DNA from: Methanobrevibacter smithii ATCC 35061
GTDB taxonomy: Archaea; Methanobacteriota; Methanobacteria; Methanobacteriales; Methanobacteriaceae
Direction of reading: 5' to 3'
NCBI RefSeq assembly: GCF_000016525.1
Contig: NC_009515.1
Span: 832,501-896,500 of the forward strand
Length of the DNA stretch: 64,000 nt
Every line of letters starts with the position of its first letter. Position 1 is the first letter of the stretch. The position numbers and the translations under genes are program-made. This document shows, one piece after another, positions 1 to 7,646 of the stretch. The notes under the pieces are model-generated. The model searched no databases. It was not told the DNA's origin and saw only the letters and a program-made list of their open reading frames with translations.

Positions 1-669
1 CATATCAATAGACAAATAAATTGGAGTGTCAATAATACTCAAATAATATTCTATATTATCCAGATGATGAAATACATCATTATTTTTAAATGTTGTGATA
101 TTTGACTGGTTTTTAACAAAATCTTCCTCTTCCTTTGAAGCTGACCTGATGCCAATCTGAACCAATTCCTTAACACCCATTTCATGAACCCTTTTCATGA
201 CACTGGCATGGGAATACAGCTCTCCAATAAAAGTATCTGCCAGATCCCTATGAGCATCCAAATGGACAACAGTCAGATCATCATATTTTTTAGTTAATGA
301 ATTAAGAACACCAATAGTCAAACTATGTTCTCCACCAATAGTCAGAGGTTTGATTTTTAAATCAGACAGTTCGTTAACAGTATCTTCAATTATGTCACAT
401 GTTTTTTTACAGTTTCCAAAAACAACATTTACGTCTCCGAAATCGTAAAAAATATTGTCCAATTGTGTATTAAAAATAGTATTATATTTTTCAAACCCAT
501 AGGAAGCTTCTCTAACTACTATGGGTCCAAAACGTGAACCAGGATGATAAGATGTTGTACTGTCAAACGGAACACCAATTATTCCCCAAGCACCCTCTTT
601 AAGGTTGTTAAAATCAGTTTCTTCCTGGGAAAAAGCAAATTTCCATGGTTCATATGTGTTTAAAAGCAT
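1..669 (-). CDS. speB: Agmatinase / ureohydrolase family protein (3' end outside window)
   Basis: Metal-dependent ureohydrolase that most likely hydrolyses agmatine to putrescine and urea. Translating the minus strand from the ATG at 669 gives an open frame to the window edge, about 223 codons. Family motifs are visible in order: GVPFD near residue 33, GGEHS near 113 and HLDAHRDL near 136 (manganese ligands), and IGIR near 172. The frame leaves the window inside the expected SxDxD metal motif (SID is seen), so only the C-terminal part is missing. It lies directly downstream of eIF5A on the same strand, with a hairpin and T-run between them, and opposite arginine decarboxylase, which makes its substrate. 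Family assignment is firm; agmatine specificity rests on that context. Confidence 0.85.
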   Translation of the reverse strand, partial: MLLNTYEPWKFAFSQEETDFNNLKEGAWGIIGVPFDSTTSYHPGSRFGPIVVREASYGFEKYNTIFNTQLDNIFYDFGDVNVVFGNCKKTCDIIEDTVNELSDLKIKPLTIGGEHSLTIGVLNSLTKKYDDLTVVHLDAHRDLADTFIGELYSHASVMKRVHEMGVKELVQIGIRSASKEEEDFVKNQSNITTFKNNDVFHHLDNIEYYLSIIDTPIYLSIDM

Positions 670-682
670 AATAAATCAAAAA

Positions 683-708
683 AGAACTAAATAAAATTAT
701 TTAGTTCT
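683..708 (-). terminator. Hairpin over the eIF5A stop codon, between eIF5A and speB
   Basis: Perfect inverted repeat of 11-12 bp (left arm 683-694, right arm 697-708) with a 2-4 nt loop. The eIF5A stop codon occupies 697-699. On the transcribed strand the stem is followed by a run of seven T and then the speB start. It may end most eIF5A transcripts and let some read into speB. Confidence 0.6.
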
Positions 709-1086
709 CATAATTTTCATATTTCCTAAAGCTACGATGTAATCTACTTCAATACCTTCAGTGATTTGGTCTTTTAATTCTTCAGGCATAGGTAAATCTA
801 AAGTGTCGTAGTTTTCCATATCCATTAACTGAACATTGTTACCTTGGATAGATAATACCTGACCAACCCTTTTATCGATAATTGGAATATCTACTTTGGT
901 ATCTACAGGTTTAACAATACTTCTTTTTTGGTTATCGAAAATACCTACAGCTTCTAATCTAGCTTTAGCAGCACCATGTTTACCTGGGGATGAAGTAGTT
1001 AAACTTGTGATTTTAGATGCTTCCCCACCTAATACGATATATTTACCAACTTTTAATGTTTTAATCTCTACAACTTTTGTTGACAT
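697..1086 (-). CDS. eif5A: Translation initiation factor 5A (aIF5A)
   Basis: Archaeal eIF5A, a hypusine-containing factor that helps the ribosome through difficult peptide bonds and in termination. The 129-residue length is normal for the family. The modification loop SSPGKHG is present, with the lysine that becomes (deoxy)hypusine at about residue 36. An N-terminal KOW-like and a C-terminal OB fold are expected for the length. The start is an ATG preceded by a GGAGG-type site. It is the first gene of a leftward unit that continues into speB and is divergent from pdaD, so three genes linked by polyamine supply sit together. Confidence 0.97.
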   Translation of the reverse strand: MSTKVVEIKTLKVGKYIVLGGEASKITSLTTSSPGKHGAAKARLEAVGIFDNQKRSIVKPVDTKVDIPIIDKRVGQVLSIQGNNVQLMDMENYDTLDLPMPEELKDQITEGIEVDYIVALGNMKIMRTK

Positions 1087-1174
1087 TAATTTTCCTCCAT
1101 AAATTAAAAAATAGATTTAAATAAGTAATCTATAATAAGAATTATTTTAGATTAATAATAATTCTATCCAACAT

Positions 1175-1183
1175 TTTATATAA
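1175..1183 (+). promoter_or_regulatory. Probable TATA box for pdaD
   Basis: The string TTTATATAA in the 173-bp gap between the divergent eIF5A and pdaD genes resembles an archaeal TATA box. A start site about 25 nt downstream would give a leader of roughly 50 nt. Inferred from sequence alone. Confidence 0.4.
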
Positions 1184-1259
1184 ATTATTCGTTTTAACAA
1201 GTAGGACTTCAATAATAAATATTAAATAGAAATTACAAATTTAAAACAAAGTGATAAAA

Positions 1260-1721
1260 ATGAAAATAGCTATTGTATCAGGAAAAGATGAGGGTCCAAC
1301 AAGGTTAAATGCATTTGACAATGCACTAACTGCTGCTGGAATAGGAGACGTCAATTTAATTAAAGTATCAAGTATGCTTGGAAAAAACACTCAAGTTAAA
1401 GACCTGCCAAAACTCAAACCTGGAGCTATGGTTAATTGTGTACTTTCTTCAGTTACCTCAAGCAAGCCTGGAGATACAATAACTGCAGTTGTTGCAGTAG
1501 CTATTGGGGAAAAATTAGGCTGTGTAGTTGAAACAACTGGAACAAACAAGGACCCGCAGGATTTGATTGGTGAAGCTAACTTCATGGTAAACTACATGAT
1601 GGAAAAACGTGAAGTGGAAATTAAAGATATTATAATTGAGTCCGCCAGTACAACTGTTGAAAATATAGCTTCAGTTGTAGCTTCAGTTGTTTATTTGAAT
1701 GATGAAATAATTGAGGGATAA
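1260..1721 (+). CDS. pdaD: Pyruvoyl-dependent arginine decarboxylase
   Basis: Converts arginine to agmatine, the first step of polyamine synthesis in methanogens. The proenzyme self-cleaves between two serines to make a pyruvoyl group; here the pair is in IKVSSML at residues 37-38, aligned with the RISS site of the Methanocaldococcus enzyme. NAFDNAL and GIGDVNLI upstream of it are also family hallmarks. A GTG nine bases earlier is better read as part of the GTGAT ribosome-binding site, so the ATG at 1260 is chosen, giving 153 residues. It is followed after 3 nt by the NAD kinase gene. Divergent eIF5A and speB complete a polyamine/hypusine group. Confidence 0.93.
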   Translation: MKIAIVSGKDEGPTRLNAFDNALTAAGIGDVNLIKVSSMLGKNTQVKDLPKLKPGAMVNCVLSSVTSSKPGDTITAVVAVAIGEKLGCVVETTGTNKDPQDLIGEANFMVNYMMEKREVEIKDIIIESASTTVENIASVVASVVYLNDEIIEG

Positions 1722-1724
1722 AAT

Positions 1725-3563
1725 ATGGATGCGAAAGATAAAAAAATAGCTACAGACCTTTGTTACGATATTATAAAAGAGGTAGGAAGAGCTATCAGAC
1801 CATATGTCGGAAAACCTGAATCAGGAGAAAAAGTTAAAATGGGGGCTGACGGCACTCCAACATCATATATTGATGTTATAGCTGAAGATCAAGTAATTAA
1901 CATTTTAAAAAATGCTCCTATACGCTCATACATCATTAGTGAAGAAATTGGAGAACTGAAAGTTGGATACGGAAAAAAAGAAAGTGTTGTTTTAACTCAG
2001 GAACTTAGAAGAACTGATTTAACTCCGGAACAAAAACCCAAATTCATATTCTTAATAGACCCTATTGACGGTACAAGCAATGCAATTAAGGAAATACCTG
2101 CATATGGAATTTCAATAGCTGTTGCAAATGTTCCTGATGGCAGATTAGCTACTTTAAATGATGTTGAATTAGGTTTTATCAGCAACTTCGGAAACGGCAA
2201 TTTCTTTGAAGCTGAAAAAGGAAAAGGATGCTGGTTGAATAATGAAGAGGTGCACCCCTCAGATATTGTAAACATCAGTGATATGTCTCTTGGAGGATTT
2301 ACTAAAAGCGGAACCAAAGCAGCTTCCAAATTAGTTGACAATGCAAGGCGCATGCGTGTTTTAGGTTCTGTTGTTTTGGAACTTTCATATGTAGCCAGCG
2401 GAAGATATGATGCATTTCTTGATTTGAGAGGCAGCAGAATAATAGATATTGCAGCTTCCAAATTGATTGTTGAAGAAGCCGGAGGAATCATCACCAACAA
2501 ATACGGTGAAAAACTGGACAATAAATTAAGTATCTATGAAAGAACAATTGTTGTTGCAGCAAATAACAATATACTCCACAAACAGATAATCGATATCTTA
2601 AATGACAATGAAAGTGATGTTATCGGAGAAGTTGGGGTAGTAAGCCGTGTAGATGAATACCATGCAATATTATTCTCTGTAAAAATCATAGATTATCTTT
2701 TGAATAACGGTATTGATGTAGTCATTGAAAGGACACTGGCCAGAAAGCTTGAAAAACTTAAAAAAGACCCTAATTTGAAAAATATAATTAACACAACCAT
2801 AAAAGAGCATCCTGAATTAAAGGACCAGTTGAAAAATTTAAACTTTAACATTGAATTTAAATTGCTCTCACAAAGTATACAAGACTTTAAAAGCGATATG
2901 GCAATTATTCTTGGTGGAGACGGAACCCTTTTAAGAACACAGACTAAAATGACTGAAGAAATACCAATATTTGGAATTAATATGGGTACAGTAGGATTTT
3001 TAACTGAAATTGAAGTTAATGAAACATTTGATTCACTTAAAAAAATATTAAAAGGAGAATATTACCTTGAAAAAAGAACAAAATTAGTTGTTTCCCATGA
3101 AAACCACCATTATTCTGCACTGAATGAAGTTGTTGTAATGACTGACGAACCTTCAAAAATGCTTCATTTCCAGGTTCAGGTAGACGGAGAAATCATTGAA
3201 GAATTCAGAGCTGACGGTCTTATCATATCAACTCCAAGCGGTTCTACAGCATATTCCATGTCTGCAGGAGGTCCGATTGTTGATCCGAATGTAGGAGGAT
3301 TTATCATCATCCCAATTTGTCCGTATAAATTAGGTGTAAGGCCATTTATCGTGTCTGATGAAAGTGAAATTATTGTCAAATTACTTAAAAAAGGTAAAAC
3401 CGCAGTATTTGTAATGGACGGCCAAATAAATGAGGAAGCAGAATATCAGGAAGAAATCAGATTCAAAAAATCAGACAAACACGTTTACTTCATAAGAAAC
3501 TCAAATAAATGTTTCTATAAAAAAGTTAAAGACAAGTTAAATGAGGGAGGCATCAACAACTAA
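1725..3563 (+). CDS. nadK: Bifunctional NADP phosphatase / NAD kinase
   Basis: A 612-residue fusion that both makes and removes NADP, known from Methanocaldococcus (MJ0917 type). The N-terminal half is an inositol-monophosphatase-like domain: metal ligands EE at about 73-74, DPIDGTSN at 112-119 and DIAASK near 241. The C-terminal half is an NAD kinase: GGDGTLLRT at 397-405 with the catalytic aspartate, GTVGFL near 421, and ADGLIISTPSGSTAY at 496-510. A linker of roughly 30 residues near 285-315 joins them. It starts 3 nt after pdaD and its stop overlaps the next start as TAATG, so the genes are probably co-transcribed. Opposing activities in one chain imply control by substrate levels. Confidence 0.93.
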   Translation: MDAKDKKIATDLCYDIIKEVGRAIRPYVGKPESGEKVKMGADGTPTSYIDVIAEDQVINILKNAPIRSYIISEEIGELKVGYGKKESVVLTQELRRTDLTPEQKPKFIFLIDPIDGTSNAIKEIPAYGISIAVANVPDGRLATLNDVELGFISNFGNGNFFEAEKGKGCWLNNEEVHPSDIVNISDMSLGGFTKSGTKAASKLVDNARRMRVLGSVVLELSYVASGRYDAFLDLRGSRIIDIAASKLIVEEAGGIITNKYGEKLDNKLSIYERTIVVAANNNILHKQIIDILNDNESDVIGEVGVVSRVDEYHAILFSVKIIDYLLNNGIDVVIERTLARKLEKLKKDPNLKNIINTTIKEHPELKDQLKNLNFNIEFKLLSQSIQDFKSDMAIILGGDGTLLRTQTKMTEEIPIFGINMGTVGFLTEIEVNETFDSLKKILKGEYYLEKRTKLVVSHENHHYSALNEVVVMTDEPSKMLHFQVQVDGEIIEEFRADGLIISTPSGSTAYSMSAGGPIVDPNVGGFIIIPICPYKLGVRPFIVSDESEIIVKLLKKGKTAVFVMDGQINEEAEYQEEIRFKKSDKHVYFIRNSNKCFYKKVKDKLNEGGINN

Positions 3564-4978
3564 TGAACAGCCTCGTAATTGACATGACTCACGGAGGAGT
3601 GAAAATAGCCGTCAGTCTTGCAAAAAAAGATGAAACAGTCTATGCCTATGACATTTACAACACTTTGAAAAGTGTTGATAAAAAAATGTTAGCGGTTTAT
3701 AATGTTAAAATTATAGATTTGGACTATTTAAAAAACTTAAACGGAAATTTAAGAGTTATCTATCCTGTTCATTTACCTTTAACTAAAAGAGATATTGAAA
3801 AGTATAATCCCTCTTTAAATTATACTTTTTTAACCCATCACGAAATAATTAAAGAACTTCTGAAAAACTGGGGCAATGACATTCCCAAAATTGAAGTTAC
3901 AGGAGTTAAAGGAAAAACCAGCTGCGTTTTTATGCTTAAAGAAATCTTAATTGATAAAAACCCACTAATTTTATCCAGCTTAGGTGCATTATTATATGAA
4001 AATGGAGTGAAAAAAACATTAAAACAAAATATATCAATTACTCCTGCAAATATTAAAGAAACAATTGACCTTGCATATAAAATAGCTAACCCTGTATGCG
4101 AAATAGCTGCAGGGAAATGCGATAGCCAAAATCTTAAAAAATATGGGTGTGCAATTTTTGAAAGTTCACTTGGAGCCAGCGGAATTGGAGATGTAGGGCT
4201 TTTGACAAACATAGTTGAAAATTATCCAATAGCTAAAAATAAAAGAACAGCCAGTGAAGCTAAAAGTCAGATATTCAATTGCAGCATCGTAGCTATCCAA
4301 AAAGAAACATTAGATGAATTCTACAAAAACATCGAACATAAAAAGATAAATACTTTTTCCCTAAATAACAATGCTGACGTAACTGTTAAAAATATAGAAT
4401 ATGATTTGGATAAAACACTGTTTGATATAAGTTATAACAATATAATAACTGCCAACGGTGAGGTAATCTCCGGAGAATTTAAGGTTGAAACATTTGCTCC
4501 AGGAAAACATCATGTAAAAAATGTTTTGGGAGTTATTGCAACTTGTTTATCATTAAACATTCCAAAAGAAAAAATAATCAAAGGACTGGCCAATTATAAA
4601 GGAATTAAAGGAAGAACCAATAAAAAAATCATTGAAAATTCAACAATAATAGAAGAAATCAATCCCGGAATCAATACAAAAGCTATTGAAGAGTCCATAA
4701 ACATGATAAGAAATTTGGATGATTATTACATAGCCATTGGTGGAGATTACGGAATAACATGTGAAGAAATTGATGAATCTAAAGTCAGCACTTATCTGGA
4801 CACTCTTGATTACAATATCATTTTAACCGGAGAAGTAGGTGAAGGAATTTTAAAAAAAATGAATAAACCGGTAAAATATTCAAAAAACTTCCAGGATGTT
4901 TATAAACAAGCTATACACAACAATAAAAACCTGCTTTTGATTTATCGCTCAGATTACAGAAAACTTAATAAAAGATAA
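3563..4978 (+). CDS. cfbE: Mur-ligase-like protein, probable coenzyme F430 synthetase
   Basis: ATP-dependent ligase of the Mur family, 471 residues. The ATP-binding loop EVTGVKGKTS is at 111-120. The first residues, SLVIDMTHGG, match what I recall of CfbE, the enzyme that activates the propionate of seco-F430 to close the final ring of coenzyme F430. A Mur-type domain order (short N-terminal part, ATPase, C-terminal part from about 330) fits. The next gene is hemC, which supplies the same tetrapyrrole pathway, supporting CfbE over a pseudomurein ligase. The start overlaps the NAD kinase stop by one base. The family is certain from the motif; the CfbE role is recognition plus context. Confidence 0.72.
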   Translation: MNSLVIDMTHGGVKIAVSLAKKDETVYAYDIYNTLKSVDKKMLAVYNVKIIDLDYLKNLNGNLRVIYPVHLPLTKRDIEKYNPSLNYTFLTHHEIIKELLKNWGNDIPKIEVTGVKGKTSCVFMLKEILIDKNPLILSSLGALLYENGVKKTLKQNISITPANIKETIDLAYKIANPVCEIAAGKCDSQNLKKYGCAIFESSLGASGIGDVGLLTNIVENYPIAKNKRTASEAKSQIFNCSIVAIQKETLDEFYKNIEHKKINTFSLNNNADVTVKNIEYDLDKTLFDISYNNIITANGEVISGEFKVETFAPGKHHVKNVLGVIATCLSLNIPKEKIIKGLANYKGIKGRTNKKIIENSTIIEEINPGINTKAIEESINMIRNLDDYYIAIGGDYGITCEEIDESKVSTYLDTLDYNIILTGEVGEGILKKMNKPVKYSKNFQDVYKQAIHNNKNLLLIYRSDYRKLNKR

Positions 4979-5121
4979 TCAAAAATGTAACATTAGTTTT
5001 ACATAAAATTGAAACATTTAATAAATATTAGCTAAATATTATAATTTGTAATTTAATGATAGTTATATGTTAAAATTTATTATTAAATTAGAAATAATAC
5101 TTTTAAATTGGAGATTATATT

Positions 5122-5991
5122 TTGAATGTTGGAACAAGAGGAAGTCAATTAGCACTTGCACAAACTAATCAAGTTTGTAAAGATTTAGCATCAATTACTA
5201 ATGAAAATATTGATGTTAACATAATTAAAACAAAAGGCGACAAAATAACTAATTCTCAATTATATAACATGGATGCAAAAGGTCTTTTTACTAAAGAACT
5301 TGATAAAGCATTGCTTGAAGAAGAAATAGATTTTGCAGTACATAGTTTTAAAGATTTACCAACTGAATTAGATGAAGAACTTGAAATAGCAGCAGTTCCA
5401 AAACGTGTAGCTCCAAATGAAGTACTGATCTCTAATAAAAACTGGGATGAACTAGGCCCTAATTCCAAACTTGGAACTAGCAGCCTCAGAAGAGAAGCTT
5501 TTTGTAATTACCACAATAAATGCTTTGAACTCAAACCAATTAGAGGCAATATTGAAACCAGAATCAGCAAAGTTAACGGTAGCGATTTAGATGCAACACT
5601 TATGGCTCAGGCAGGACTAATAAGATTAAATCTTACACAACACATAAAAACAGTGTTTCCCCTAGATTATATCACACCTGCAGCAGGTCAGGGTGCATTA
5701 GCCATCATAACCCGAAAAGATTCTGATAAAAAAGAAATTATTTCTAAATTAAATGACTATCAATCCCGGCAAGAAGTATTTGCTGAAAAACAAGTGCTTG
5801 AAGAACTAGGTGTAGGTTGTCAATGGCCAATTGGTGCTATAGCCCAAATGAAGGACAAACAATTTTGTATATACTCAATCCTATTAACCAAAGAAGGAGA
5901 AGTTCTAAAAGAACATACTGAAAAAGGATCAATAAGAGATGCTGTCCAATTTGGTAAAAAAATAGGAAAAGTTTTTAAGGATTATGTTTAA
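5122..5991 (+). CDS. hemC: Hydroxymethylbilane synthase (porphobilinogen deaminase)
   Basis: Joins four porphobilinogen units into hydroxymethylbilane, the linear precursor of sirohydrochlorin and so of F430 and cobamides. The 289-residue chain begins NVGTRGSQLALAQT, has HSFKDLP with the catalytic aspartate near 78, LGTSSLRRE near 118, and the dipyrromethane-bearing cysteine at 233 in LGVGCQWP. The start is TTG at 5122, chosen because GGAG lies nine bases upstream and the conserved N-terminus begins immediately. A 143-bp AT-rich gap before it may hold its own promoter. The Gfo/Idh/MocA gene follows after 14 bp. Confidence 0.96.
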   Translation: MNVGTRGSQLALAQTNQVCKDLASITNENIDVNIIKTKGDKITNSQLYNMDAKGLFTKELDKALLEEEIDFAVHSFKDLPTELDEELEIAAVPKRVAPNEVLISNKNWDELGPNSKLGTSSLRREAFCNYHNKCFELKPIRGNIETRISKVNGSDLDATLMAQAGLIRLNLTQHIKTVFPLDYITPAAGQGALAIITRKDSDKKEIISKLNDYQSRQEVFAEKQVLEELGVGCQWPIGAIAQMKDKQFCIYSILLTKEGEVLKEHTEKGSIRDAVQFGKKIGKVFKDYV

Positions 5992-6005
5992 TTGGAGGAA
6001 TAAAA

Positions 6006-6962
6006 TTGAGAACAGTAAATGTAGGAGTTATTGGAGTAGGTGCAATGGGATACAACCATGCACGTGTATATTATAAATTAGAAGAAGCTAATTTAGTTGC
6101 TGTTAGTGATGTAAGTGAAAGAACTTTAAATAAAGTAGCTAAAAAATATGATGCAAAAGGTTTCACTGATTATGAAGATTTACTCAAAGATCCTGAAATA
6201 GAAGTAGTTAGCGTATGTGTTCCAACTACCTTCCACCATGATGTTGTAATGGAAGCTATTAAACATGGAAAACATGTATTAGTTGAAAAACCAATAGCTT
6301 TTACCCTAAAAGAAGCAGAAGATATGATTGCTGCTGCAAAAGAAGCTGGAGTTATTTTAGCAACAGGACATGTGGAAAGATTCAATCCGGCTGTTCAAAA
6401 AGCTAAAGAACTCATTGATAATGATGTTATTGGAGATATCGTATCTGCATCTGCAAAAAGAGTAGGACCATTCCCTCCAAGAATAAAAGATGTTGGAGTA
6501 ACTATTGATTTAGCTATTCATGATTTGGATGTAATGAACTACTTATTTGATGAGGATGTTATTCAGGTTTACGGAACCATGAACAGTATCCTGGAAAAAT
6601 GTGAATTTGAAGACCATGCTGAAATCATGATTAACTTCAAAAATGAATCTACAGGAATTCTGGAAGTAAACTGGTTAACTCCATACAAAAGGAGACAAAT
6701 TGAAATTACAGGAACTGACGGAATCATTTCAGTAGACTATATCGAACAAAGCATTGACGTATACGGTAAATTCGCTCAGGATATTGATATTAAACATGAA
6801 GAACCATTAAAAGAAGAATTAAGGTCCTTTTTAAATGCAGTTGTTAATGGAACTGAACCTGAAATTACCGGTGAAGACGGTCTTAAAGCACTTAAAATGG
6901 TAATAGCTGCTACAAAATCCTCCAGAGAACATAAACCTATTAGCTTTGATGAAATTGAATAG
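6006..6962 (+). CDS. Gfo/Idh/MocA family oxidoreductase, possible UDP-GlcNAc 3-dehydrogenase
   Basis: NAD(P)-dependent dehydrogenase of 318 residues. The nucleotide-binding GVGAMG is at 10-15 and the family VEKP motif at 93-96; GHVERFNPA near 123 and DLAIHDLDVMN near 170 (with the catalytic histidine) resemble enzymes that oxidise C3 of UDP-GlcNAc in methanogen surface-sugar synthesis. That substrate is a guess from sequence resemblance. The start is TTG at 6006, with GGAGGA seven bases upstream. It sits between hemC and a regulator gene, and no aminotransferase or acyltransferase partner is next to it, so its pathway is not fixed by context. Confidence 0.75.
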   Translation: MRTVNVGVIGVGAMGYNHARVYYKLEEANLVAVSDVSERTLNKVAKKYDAKGFTDYEDLLKDPEIEVVSVCVPTTFHHDVVMEAIKHGKHVLVEKPIAFTLKEAEDMIAAAKEAGVILATGHVERFNPAVQKAKELIDNDVIGDIVSASAKRVGPFPPRIKDVGVTIDLAIHDLDVMNYLFDEDVIQVYGTMNSILEKCEFEDHAEIMINFKNESTGILEVNWLTPYKRRQIEITGTDGIISVDYIEQSIDVYGKFAQDIDIKHEEPLKEELRSFLNAVVNGTEPEITGEDGLKALKMVIAATKSSREHKPISFDEIE

Positions 6963-6971
6963 GTGATTTTA

Positions 6972-7577
6972 ATGAAACAAAAATTAATTAAAAAAGCTCA
7001 AGAGCTTAGACAACATGGTTTTACAACTGGTGAAATAGCTGATGAACTTAATGTAAGTATGGATACTGCCAGATGGTTAACTCTCCAAAAACCTGCTGAA
7101 GAAAAACCAGAAGCTCCTGTTGACTTTTTTATAAATTGGAAAAGTTTAGGTGGAAATTCAACCCGTTTAAGATATGTTTCCGGAGCTTTAAGTGATATGG
7201 CATTATCACATGGAGAAGCTGAAGTAATTCTTGGAATAGCTGTCAGCGGAATACCATTTGCAACTATGATGGCTGACTTTCTAGAAGACATGAGTGGAGT
7301 TGAAACTTCCCTTGCAGTATACCACCCTCACAAACACAGAAAAGAAAAAGACGACGGCGAAGGAGCTATAAGTACCAATTTCGGATCTGTTGAAGGTAAA
7401 AAAGTTGTAATTGTTGATGATGTTATAACCAGCGGTAAAACTGTAAAAGAAGTTATTCATGCAGTAAAAGACCATGGTGGAGAACCTATAGCTGTTACTG
7501 TATTAATCGACAAATCAGGACTTTCTGAAATTGAAGAAGTTCCTATCGAATCTTTAATTAAAGTAGGTAGATTATAA
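6972..7577 (+). CDS. gfcR: PyrE-like transcriptional regulator, GfcR type
   Basis: Protein of 201 residues with an N-terminal helix-turn-helix (residues about 3-40, [19 protein letters not shown]) and a C-terminal phosphoribosyltransferase fold. The PRPP-binding signature [13 protein letters not shown] is at 145-157. Family members were once named orotate phosphoribosyltransferase-like; a haloarchaeal homologue, GfcR, is a sugar-catabolism regulator. Whether this one binds a sugar metabolite or PRPP is unknown. A GTG nine bases upstream is part of the GGTGAT ribosome-binding site, so ATG at 6972 is taken. A hairpin lies across the stop codon. Confidence 0.85.
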   Translation: MKQKLIKKAQELRQHGFTTGEIADELNVSMDTARWLTLQKPAEEKPEAPVDFFINWKSLGGNSTRLRYVSGALSDMALSHGEAEVILGIAVSGIPFATMMADFLEDMSGVETSLAVYHPHKHRKEKDDGEGAISTNFGSVEGKKVVIVDDVITSGKTVKEVIHAVKDHGGEPIAVTVLIDKSGLSEIEEVPIESLIKVGRL

Positions 7578-7583
7578 ACCTAC
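7563..7583 (+). terminator. Hairpin around the gfcR stop codon
   Basis: Six-bp stem GTAGGT/ACCTAC (7563-7568 and 7578-7583) with the TAA stop in the loop, followed by T-rich sequence. It separates gfcR from the convergent adhesin gene. Confidence 0.5.
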
Positions 7584-7646
7584 ATTTTTACTATTTTTTA
7601 TAAAAAAAGAAAAAGAATAGTCATAAAGACTAATCATAATTTTAAA

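Noticed and set aside
1997-2521. 174-codon minus-strand frame inside the NADP phosphatase domain
   Set aside because: The opposite strand carries clear IMPase motifs across the same bases; this frame has none.
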